Assembly: GCA_017644185.1 (NCBI GenBank) | Contig: JAEPMA010000005.1 | Location: 248,001-312,000, forward strand | Direction: 5' to 3' | Length of the DNA: 64,000 nucleotides | Source: Rhodospirillales bacterium | GTDB lineage: Bacteria; Pseudomonadota; Alphaproteobacteria; Rhodospirillales; Casp-alpha2 | Shown: in pieces, positions 57,227 to 64,000 of the stretch | How positions within the stretch are numbered: the stretch's first letter is position 1 | Layout: each line of letters opens with the position of its first letter | Position numbers and translations under genes: made by a program | Notes under the pieces: generated by a model | Seen by the model: only the letters and a program-made list of their open reading frames with translations | Told to the model about the DNA's origin: nothing | The model's database searches: none

Positions 57227-58168
57227 CTATGCAGCAGCTTCATAAGTCCGCGGCACGCCCTCAATCTGTTTCTCAGCAACATATTCCTCGTAAACATTCG
57301 CAATTGCTTTCTCTGGCTTACTCCAAGACCATTCAGACAAGAAGTCCTGACCAAAAAGAGGAAGGCTCCTAATTGGACAATGAGCTTGATGAGGGCCAGT
57401 TCGGGATTTTAACTCCTTAAGAAGATTCTTAATGTTTCGAGGACCGCCTGATAGCAGTGAAAAGCCTTTGGCAATTAAGTCGACTTTTGCAGATGGGTCA
57501 TAAGCGAACTGACAATCATCAACTGCATAAAAACCAATTTTATGCGCAAGCAAAAATAGGTCGGTTACACTTTCTGGCATTAGCCATTTCAATGGAGTCT
57601 TCTTACACCCTGTTCGAATAACGGTTGCGATCATCTGAGACAGCTGTCGGCTCAAATCACTGTCCATATCTGAATTGTCCTCCAAAACCTTAGCACCACA
57701 CCTTGAGCAGCACGAGAGATCAACATTCGCTGAAACCGAGTGTCCACAGCTCCGACAGCTATCGATTAGAATTTGACCATGAATTGGACAACAACGAACA
57801 TTGGCAACCATGTTCGCAACATGGTGGAATTTACCTTCAGCAACGCAAGATGGGCAGACCGCCAACCTGCTTTTTCGAATATCCGAAGCCGCGAACTCTG
57901 CTTCACCTAATTGGATGAATTTTGAGTCCTTAGGCGGGAGCGGGACCGCGGCTGAGAGTTCTCCTTGATCACATCCTAGAACGTCAGCGATCTGCTTAAT
58001 CATTCGACCACGCGTCAAAAATGAGCGTCGTTCTCCGTTTGGAGGCAGAATCAATTCTTCAAACCAATCGAGCTTTGTGACGTAATTTTTGAGAAGCGAG
58101 CGGCGGAGAAAACCGTCCAGCGATTCATCGGTCAATCGCTCGCAGGTAATGGCAAGTCGTCGTGTCAT
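57227..58168 (-). CDS. tniQ: TniQ/TnsD family target-selection protein
   Basis: 313 residues (ATG at 58168; a GTG at 58195 is possible). TniQ proteins choose the insertion site for Tn7-like transposons and contact TnsC. The zinc-binding cluster is clear: CPSC, then RCCPIHG, CRSCG and CSRCG at about 113-175. The C-terminal part is helical. It is the last gene of the transposition operon, and short compared with TnsD. Confidence 0.85.
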   Translation of the reverse strand: MTRRLAITCERLTDESLDGFLRRSLLKNYVTKLDWFEELILPPNGERRSFLTRGRMIKQIADVLGCDQGELSAAVPLPPKDSKFIQLGEAEFAASDIRKSRLAVCPSCVAEGKFHHVANMVANVRCCPIHGQILIDSCRSCGHSVSANVDLSCCSRCGAKVLEDNSDMDSDLSRQLSQMIATVIRTGCKKTPLKWLMPESVTDLFLLAHKIGFYAVDDCQFAYDPSAKVDLIAKGFSLLSGGPRNIKNLLKELKSRTGPHQAHCPIRSLPLFGQDFLSEWSWSKPEKAIANVYEEYVAEKQIEGVPRTYEAAA

Positions 58169-58305
58169 GGCTTGGCCTTTCAGCCCAGCCGTCACGACTG
58201 GGACTCTAAGTGTTTCTGTATCTGGGATCTGGATTTGTTGCGACGGATATCAGCATGAAATCGTTCCTTGTCTTTCGGTTCGTCGTTTCAAGGGGAAGCG
58301 ACCTT

Positions 58306-59196
58306 TTAGGCGGCGCGCTTCTTGATACGAAACGGGTTGGATGTGCCCCAACCTTGTGCAAGATTCACGCTATCAAACGCCTTTTCTAAATGGACCATGT
58401 CGACGTATTTCGCATTACGATCAACGGCTGCAAAGTATACGGCGCGTTGAATCAGGGTGCTTAAGCGCCCCAAAAAGCCCGATGAAGCTGTCGTCAATCG
58501 ATCTGCAAGATCGATCAAATTCGAGGGTTTGGGGAATCCGCACTCCGGGTCTGTCAAGATTGCGTCATACTCCGTCAATAGCTTCCGGACCAAGTTACGA
58601 CCAAGTTTGGTCTCGAACTCGCTGACTTTCATCTGCGCATGGCCGACCACTCTATTTTGAAGCTGAGGATTGCCGGTAACGATCTCTTCTACGTCTGGAA
58701 GCCCGACCAGGATTAGAAATACTCCCTTGTTCATCAGGGATTTCAGCCATTCGGCCGCTTCCCAAACAATTCGGTTCTTCCCCATTGGGGCAATATGATG
58801 TGCCTCGTCCAAAACGATGAACGTGTAGCCTTTGTCTTTGAACAGGTTCGCAACACGGTCAGTGATCTGCGAGGTGTTGGCCTTAGATTTGTGGGCGAAG
58901 GGATCCTTCATCTCTTTGAGAATTTCTGTCGCCACGGCTTTGAAAGACGGGTTTGCCGGAACCTGAACATACAGAATTTCGGGCCGCCCTTTATCTTCGA
59001 ACTTCTCGATGGCGCTGAGAGCCCACTTTGTTTTTCCAGTACGACTAAGTCCGGTCACGGCGATTGCTCGACCATTGTCCGGATCAGCCAAGCGAAATTG
59101 ATAGAGGCCTTCGAGTTCGTTGAGTGCCTCCAGGTAAGACTTTGTCATGATCAGGACATCGTCGATTTTTTTCGTGATGGTGGGCGTATCAGTCAT
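58306..59196 (-). CDS. tnsC: TnsC/TniB family AAA+ ATPase
   Basis: 296 residues. Regulator that links target selection to the transposase by ATP-dependent filament formation. Walker A GLSRTGKTK (49-57) and Walker B FIVLDEAHH (D130, E131) are visible. It lies 37 bp after tnsB and 137 bp before tniQ. Confidence 0.92.
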   Translation of the reverse strand: MTDTPTITKKIDDVLIMTKSYLEALNELEGLYQFRLADPDNGRAIAVTGLSRTGKTKWALSAIEKFEDKGRPEILYVQVPANPSFKAVATEILKEMKDPFAHKSKANTSQITDRVANLFKDKGYTFIVLDEAHHIAPMGKNRIVWEAAEWLKSLMNKGVFLILVGLPDVEEIVTGNPQLQNRVVGHAQMKVSEFETKLGRNLVRKLLTEYDAILTDPECGFPKPSNLIDLADRLTTASSGFLGRLSTLIQRAVYFAAVDRNAKYVDMVHLEKAFDSVNLAQGWGTSNPFRIKKRAA

Positions 59197-59233
59197 TGCA
59201 GTCTCCTGTTGCTAGTTAGGATGCGAATAGGCC

Positions 59234-61252
59234 TTAGTTGTTCACAAGCGGCTCCAAGGATTTAAGGAGTTCCTCGTACACCGCTTCTTCAGCGTCGACC
59301 GCTGCTTTGTCGTCGTCGGCTTCGTCCTCATGGAGGTCCTGGAGATCGCGAGACTCCCATTCAGGATCTTCCAAAAGGGTCTCTTCACGCTTGTTCGGAG
59401 CGTCCTTGACCTTCTTGCCTCTCTTCTTACGGCGTTGGCCAAAGCCTTTCGAGGCTGCCAGATACAAGTCGCCAGCATCCGCTAGTTGACGAAAGCGGAT
59501 CACCTTTTCTTCATTGGTTTCCGCTAACTGAGCCATCCTGATCGCTCGGACAGTATTGAGCGTCATTCCCTCACTATTGATGATCTCAGCTTCGACATTA
59601 GGAACCTCTAGGATTTCTCCAGTATCCTGATCGATTACGTAGGCAAAAGTCAGATCACGAGGATCAAGACGGATTTCGACCTTCGTCTTTCTCGCTCTAG
59701 CCCCGTTACACATGAGCCCATTTAGTTCATCAGAATCGAACCACATGCCCTCAACGTTCACGCCAGTACGGTGAATTTCATGGTCCATGTACCGATATCC
59801 CATCAGCTTGAAGATATCGTCCTGTGAGTCGATGATCGGGATCGGGAAGACCTCTACGCCTTCACTCCACTTCTCTTGAGGCGTCTTATTACCGAGAGCT
59901 CTCTGTTTTCTCTGGTGATAGACGTCGACGATAAGCTTAACGAGGAATGCTTCCAAAATATCGATGCCAAAACAGGCTCGTTTGGTTGAGTCATAATCCC
60001 CGCGATCGACAGCATTTGAGAATGTCGCGCCTGGAAGCGAACTAAGACCGAATTGATTGAGCGTACGGAACATCCGTTCAATAGCGCCGTTGGACTTCGG
60101 GTTGGCTACCTTCGTCAGCTCGACAGTAATATTAACGCTTGTAACCGCCTTAGTGAAAACGTCAGATTTGTGTGCCGACCCATTGTCTGCAAATAAACGT
60201 CTCGGCTTGCCATACATCGGCCAGTTATTTTTGGGACGGAGTTCTTTAACCGGATGATCTCTAAATGAGTCCACGTACTCATCTTTGGTTAGGACTGCAT
60301 GACGCACGGCCTCAAGTGCGGTGGCCGTCGACTCTTTCTCATAGCTAAGATGAATTCCAAGGATCGCGTTCGAGAAGCGGTCGACGACCATGGATAAGGT
60401 GCACCGTTCAGGAATGATGGGGGCAATCTTAGCGTACTCATCAGCCAACATGTTTTCGGCAAGGAAGGTGTGCACCGGCGTGTGATCGAGCCGCACGTCC
60501 TCTAAAGGCACGGACGGACGCGGAACTCGATGGACCCTTGCATAATCTTGGTTCGCGGCTTTGCCACCGTGGCGGCGACGCTTAATTTCTCGTGCATCCA
60601 TTTCATCGAGACGTCGGGAAATCACCTTGGAGGAGGGGATAACGTTTGGAACAGCCGCAACTTTCTTTGCAATTCTTCCGACCATTACCGCGTGAGCCTG
60701 AACAAGTGACGGCCTCTCGCGGCTTAAATAGTAACGGACAGCTTCCTCCCTCGCTTCGCACACATGAGGAGCGTGGCGTGGCGTTCGGTTCCCACATTTG
60801 TGGAAGTCCGGCGCGATGGCGCTTGCGCTAGTCTGCGACGACAACTCGTATTTCTTTAACGCCCGGTAGATTGTCGAGATACTTGGTTTGTCCACCCCGT
60901 CAGGCAGGTCGACCTGAACGCTGTCTCTTAGTTCCTGGAGTGTCTGTTTTGAATACGACGTCAGACCGCGATTAACGTAGGCCATGACGTATGGCCAAAC
61001 CCAGTCTACTCGAGCCTGCTGCTTTTCGCTAAGAACCGGTGTAATGATCTCTCCACGACGGGAAGAGGAGAAAGAGCGTCCCAGAACCTCTGCTTCACCT
61101 TTCTCGATTTTTTTGACCATCGCATTGGCGGCAAACTCGAATGACCGCCCGAAGTGGTCCCTTAAAACTAGATCACCCGACCTCGCAACATGGTCGATTA
61201 CCATCTCAGTGCCATTGATGTTCAGCTTGTCATTGACGGCGAGATCAAGCAT
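59234..61252 (-). CDS. tnsB: TnsB/TniA family DDE transposase (Mu C-terminal domain)
   Basis: 672 residues. Retroviral-integrase-fold transposase that cuts and joins the 3' ends. The catalytic triad is Asp256 (VRLDHTP), Asp356 (FADNGSAH) and Glu392 (SNGAIER), the last two 35 residues apart. N-terminal HTH domains and a beta-barrel C-terminal domain precede an acidic tail likely to contact TnsC. It overlaps tnsA by 8 bp. Confidence 0.95.
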   Translation of the reverse strand: MLDLAVNDKLNINGTEMVIDHVARSGDLVLRDHFGRSFEFAANAMVKKIEKGEAEVLGRSFSSSRRGEIITPVLSEKQQARVDWVWPYVMAYVNRGLTSYSKQTLQELRDSVQVDLPDGVDKPSISTIYRALKKYELSSQTSASAIAPDFHKCGNRTPRHAPHVCEAREEAVRYYLSRERPSLVQAHAVMVGRIAKKVAAVPNVIPSSKVISRRLDEMDAREIKRRRHGGKAANQDYARVHRVPRPSVPLEDVRLDHTPVHTFLAENMLADEYAKIAPIIPERCTLSMVVDRFSNAILGIHLSYEKESTATALEAVRHAVLTKDEYVDSFRDHPVKELRPKNNWPMYGKPRRLFADNGSAHKSDVFTKAVTSVNITVELTKVANPKSNGAIERMFRTLNQFGLSSLPGATFSNAVDRGDYDSTKRACFGIDILEAFLVKLIVDVYHQRKQRALGNKTPQEKWSEGVEVFPIPIIDSQDDIFKLMGYRYMDHEIHRTGVNVEGMWFDSDELNGLMCNGARARKTKVEIRLDPRDLTFAYVIDQDTGEILEVPNVEAEIINSEGMTLNTVRAIRMAQLAETNEEKVIRFRQLADAGDLYLAASKGFGQRRKKRGKKVKDAPNKREETLLEDPEWESRDLQDLHEDEADDDKAAVDAEEAVYEELLKSLEPLVNN

Positions 61253-61916
61253 GACCGAATTCCTTCTTCACCAAAGTGATTGGAGTGCCCGGTTCAAGGG
61301 GCGGGTCGATATCGAATTGCAGGAGCCCCGCGGCGACACCCGTGCAGATCGTGGCGTTACCCGCGATCCTCCCGCCTAAGGCCCGTTCGAGTAGAAATAG
61401 GGGCATTGTGGACTCCTCGCCGTACGCCCCCTCGATCTCATCCCGCATGTCGCCCGTCAGCCTGATGCGGCTATACCGGTCAATCAGGTTGGCGTTGTCG
61501 AGTGCAGACGATTCAGTGATCGACTGATTTGTAACTGTCTGAACATGGAATCGTCGCTTGCTCAGCGTGGCCTCAAGAGACCGTTTTACAACTGGGTCGA
61601 ATTTGACAGCGAGAGCTGCATTTCCGCAGAAAAGCATGCCCCGCCGTCCATCGGTTCTCAGCAAAGAAAGGAACGGCTCAAAGACGAACCTGTCACCGTT
61701 ATCGTTGATCACGGCGAAAAGTTCGTCGCAACGCTCAAAGTACGCGACTGTAGAGTCCACCTCGGCGATGAGCAGGGCGGCCCGATCCAGCTCACACCAA
61801 TATGGTAACAGCGTTCCTGTCTTTGTGGACGGGAAATGCCCACGAGGATGCCGGTCTCGATTGGGAACACGTTTGTACATCGCCGGTTTCGGCGATTGTT
61901 CAGCTTTGATTTTCAT
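61245..61916 (-). CDS. tnsA: TnsA-like protein, catalytic residues not conserved
   Basis: 223 residues at the position of TnsA, the endonuclease that cuts the 5' ends for cut-and-paste transposition. The overall layout, GHFPSTKTG, PYWCELDRAALLIAEVDSTV and a strand ending in LAVKFD, resembles the TnsA N-terminal domain. However, where TnsA has its catalytic PD motif this protein reads FVFEPF, and the E-x-K strand is only partly conserved. It may be inactive, regulatory or divergent. A second possible start is ATG at 61880. Confidence 0.65.
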   Translation of the reverse strand: MKIKAEQSPKPAMYKRVPNRDRHPRGHFPSTKTGTLLPYWCELDRAALLIAEVDSTVAYFERCDELFAVINDNGDRFVFEPFLSLLRTDGRRGMLFCGNAALAVKFDPVVKRSLEATLSKRRFHVQTVTNQSITESSALDNANLIDRYSRIRLTGDMRDEIEGAYGEESTMPLFLLERALGGRIAGNATICTGVAAGLLQFDIDPPLEPGTPITLVKKEFGHA

Positions 61917-62234
61917 TGAGAAGCCCCAGGTTGCAGTTACGCAAGCGGCTACGCCGCCAAACCTATCACGTGAGGCTTACGATATGATGTGGCGCTCCAG
62001 ATCAAGCAACGTCGGCACGCCAAAAATGAAATCCAAATTCATCATAGTGGCAGCCTTTTACCACAAATTACCAAAAAAACAACTGGGCTGCTTCAACTCT
62101 AAAGTGCTAGCGCTTTAAGGTCTAACGTCAATGAAAATAGTCTATTCTAATCTCCACAGAAGTATTCGAGATTTGCTATGACTACGCATTAGGAAAATGC
62201 TGCTTGTTAGTCCGGCGTCTGAAGGGTGAGTGAA
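61917..62234. other. Gap between tnsA and the Shedu gene; possible transposon right-end sites
   Basis: About 318 bp without a gene. On the minus strand there are three degenerate TnsB-like elements (GACTATTTTCATTGAC, AGACCTTAAAGCGC, GCACTTTAGAGTTGAAGC) between about 62090 and 62145, oriented oppositely to those at the left end. A plausible outer tip ACA is at 62156-62158, but the flanking pentamer GAAGT differs from the left flank. The promoters of tnsA and of the Shedu gene must also be here. Confidence 0.4.
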
Positions 62235-63515
62235 ATGAATGGCCAAGACGATATCCGTGAGGAACTTCGCCACGACTTAAAAACAAAAGAGGTTTATCAT
62301 TTCGTCAACGGCGAAGAAGGAGTTGATGTCAGATCCAAAGAGATATTCAAAAAGAAACACGAACAAATTCATTATCCATTTTATCGTGACGGGAAACGTA
62401 AATACTCAAACATCGATTCAATTCAATTTGTCGGCGTGTCGCCAGATGATTTACGCGGAGTGAGCAACCGTTGGCAGATGGGATATGGTTTCACTGCGAA
62501 CCTCGCTCCAATCATTTATTACTTAGAGAAAAACCATCCACAGATCTCCAAGATAATAATTTCTCGATCTGCAAACTCTGCAATTTCAGAATTCGAAATC
62601 ACTTTCAACGCTGCAGATCTAGATCGACTTTTCGCTCGGATTAAACCCCTCAAAGATCAACACTCTGGAGAACTTAAGCTCGCAGCCAACAACGCTTTAT
62701 CTGAGATTTTACCTGATGCGATCTCGAAGAAATCCCAGCCGTATTTTAAGGGACAGCTAGCTAGATTGATTAGCGATCATCAAGTCACCAGTGATGATTT
62801 ATCTAAACAAGACGTCGAAACAATCTTGAACGTCGTTGCGGGAAGTACAGAGGGTTTAGCGTTTGAAACCCGTGAGGCGATATTCTCAGCACGAGACAAA
62901 ATCGATCGCATCTACATTGAGGCAGTCGAGGAAGAGTTTTCCGACTTACTAAAACAGAAAACTGAAACGTCTCACCTAGAAGGCAAGTGGCAAGAATTTT
63001 TCTCGAGGCATACTTGGATATTTTCCCACCTATTCGCCTTTCCAACGGTACTCTTTCAAGAGCAAGCATATATGGGAGGAAAATCCGTGCATGGAATAGG
63101 GGGGAAGTTCGCCGACTTCCTTTACAAAAATGAGATCACGGACAATGTCGCGATTGCAGAGATTAAGACTCATAAATCTAAACTACTTGAGAAGTCTCCA
63201 TATCGTGGAGATGACGTATTTGCTCCAAGCAAGGAATTGTCTGGGGCTATAAGTCAGGTCCTCAATCAGAAGGACAATCTTCAAAAGAAATACATTGCCA
63301 TATCAGATGAAAATGATTTCAAGGCGTTTGATCCTGAATGCCTGCTCGTTGTTGGGTCTTTGAGTCAATTGACGGATAAACAACAGAAGTCTTTTGAATT
63401 GTATCGCCGCAATAGTAGTAACGTTCAAATTGTTACGTTTGACGAAGTCCACCAAAAGATGAAGCTTCTCCTTGATATCTTTACTGACTCAGATACGCGC
63501 GAGGATGCAATTTAG
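62235..63515 (+). CDS. sduA: Shedu-type anti-phage nuclease (DUF4263)
   Basis: 426 residues from the ATG at 62235, preceded by AAGGGTGAG (a GTG at 62226 is possible). The C-terminal DUF4263 domain is a PD-(D/E)xK nuclease: GGKFADFLY carries the Asp, VAIAEIKTHKS the Glu-x-Lys, and SGAISQVLNQKDNL the helix that follows. The N-terminal half differs between Shedu proteins and may be the trigger-sensing part. Shedu acts alone to block phage. It sits beside the transposition genes. Confidence 0.87.
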   Translation: MNGQDDIREELRHDLKTKEVYHFVNGEEGVDVRSKEIFKKKHEQIHYPFYRDGKRKYSNIDSIQFVGVSPDDLRGVSNRWQMGYGFTANLAPIIYYLEKNHPQISKIIISRSANSAISEFEITFNAADLDRLFARIKPLKDQHSGELKLAANNALSEILPDAISKKSQPYFKGQLARLISDHQVTSDDLSKQDVETILNVVAGSTEGLAFETREAIFSARDKIDRIYIEAVEEEFSDLLKQKTETSHLEGKWQEFFSRHTWIFSHLFAFPTVLFQEQAYMGGKSVHGIGGKFADFLYKNEITDNVAIAEIKTHKSKLLEKSPYRGDDVFAPSKELSGAISQVLNQKDNLQKKYIAISDENDFKAFDPECLLVVGSLSQLTDKQQKSFELYRRNSSNVQIVTFDEVHQKMKLLLDIFTDSDTREDAI

Positions 63516-63546
63516 AGCCGCCACCCTGCATTCTGGTTGAGCAATT

Positions 63547-64000
63547 TCACTCTGCCTTCTTGATTGGAATGACCCACTCGCCATCTCTCGGATTAAATAA
63601 ACCAGGGAGAGGAAAATGCTTATCGACGGCCTGATAGTCTTTAACGTTGAAAGTAACGACCGCGCCGTTGCACACGATTGCGGTCGCCGCAACGATTAGG
63701 TCGATACCAAACTTAGGCTTTGTCGAATTAGGTGATGGCCAAAGGAAATTCTTCAATCTTGGAGTTGAGAACATGCGTGCCTGCAGTCGCGCAACATCGA
63801 TGTTGGGTGCAATCACGTGCTCACCGTAAAGCTTCAATAGGCGCCCCAGCCAGGCATCAATTTCATCCGCTTTTTCTGCACGTCCATTCGTACGCAACCC
63901 CTCGATCCCATTCTGAATCTCAAATATCACAGACAAAGGAATTCCAATCTGCTGCGGTTCTGTTTGTTTCAACCAGTCCAGCAGGTGGGGGTGAGGGGAA
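63547..64000 (-). CDS. vapC: VapC-type PIN domain toxin (5' end outside window)
   Basis: A ribonuclease toxin of the PIN family. The visible C-terminal 150 residues contain the acidic residues of IFEIQNGIEG, GIDLIVAATAI and NVKDYQAVD. The frame remains open to the window edge (PHPHLLDWLKQTEP), as expected from VapC; the N-terminal Asp-bearing strand and any vapB partner are beyond 64000. Confidence 0.85.
   Translation of the reverse strand, partial: SPHPHLLDWLKQTEPQQIGIPLSVIFEIQNGIEGLRTNGRAEKADEIDAWLGRLLKLYGEHVIAPNIDVARLQARMFSTPRLKNFLWPSPNSTKPKFGIDLIVAATAIVCNGAVVTFNVKDYQAVDKHFPLPGLFNPRDGEWVIPIKKAE

Noticed and set aside
61558-62118. 186-codon plus-strand open frame opposite tnsA
   Set aside because: Opposite a gene whose 3' end overlaps tnsB, in low-complexity Ser/Arg-rich frame.
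63985-64000. GGGTGAGGGGA at the window edge as a family D repeat
   Set aside because: It lies within the vapC reading frame, which continues unbroken through it.

Overview
The window looks like the chromosome of a free-living alphaproteobacterium, most likely of the Rhodospirillales type. The basis is gene order: rpiB-glyA-nrdR-rib-nusB-thiL, rpmF-plsX-fabH-ihfA-merR, and dusB-ntrB-ntrC-ntrY-ntrX-trkA-hfq-hflX. A fused ispDF, a K+-independent H+-pyrophosphatase and several families of short palindromic intergenic repeats fit the same assignment. No rRNA operon or CRISPR array was seen.

Layout. 1-4.6 kb: ACC deaminase behind an AT-rich leader, a small conserved protein, a zinc alcohol dehydrogenase, EipB and an unknown protein. 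4.7-12.7 kb: sugar-phosphate/one-carbon genes (rpiB, glyA), NrdR, the riboflavin genes (ribD, ribE, a RibB with a zinc-less RibA-like tail, ribH), nusB, thiL and a FliL-like protein. 12.9-20.3 kb: hppA, bamE, a cytochrome bc1 chaperone, a YceD protein, and the L32/fatty-acid/IHF cluster. 20.4-25.6 kb: tRNA-Pro, a PAS protein, a 2Fe-2S protein, cutA, a degenerate receiver protein, ispDF and a CcsA-like membrane protein. 25.7-36.9 kb: dusB and the nitrogen two-component systems, then trkA, a HAD phosphatase, hfq and hflX. 37-51.3 kb: metabolic accessory genes, including IMPase, methyltransferases, a multicopper oxidase, a CoA-transferase/CitE-like/HpaB-like operon, tpm with a MerR regulator, mazG and an amidohydrolase.

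51.3-64 kb is a visibly AT-richer accessory island. A Tn7-like transposon left end begins with TGT at 51330, and four TnsB-type binding sites follow. Inside it lie a degenerate tRNA-like sequence, a higBA toxin-antitoxin pair, a tightly coupled three-gene cassette without a recognised function (52.7-57.1 kb), and the transposition core tniQ-tnsC-tnsB-tnsA(-like), transcribed leftwards. Beyond it are a Shedu-type defence nuclease and a VapC toxin cut by the window edge. The three-gene cassette is the best candidate for an undescribed system. Two of its proteins each carry one PLD-like HxRx4D motif, and the third is a large, apparently helical protein. Its defence role is inferred from context only.

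Four copies of the 12-bp palindrome TCTACTAGTAGA between 37 and 50 kb are a second, unexplained signal.
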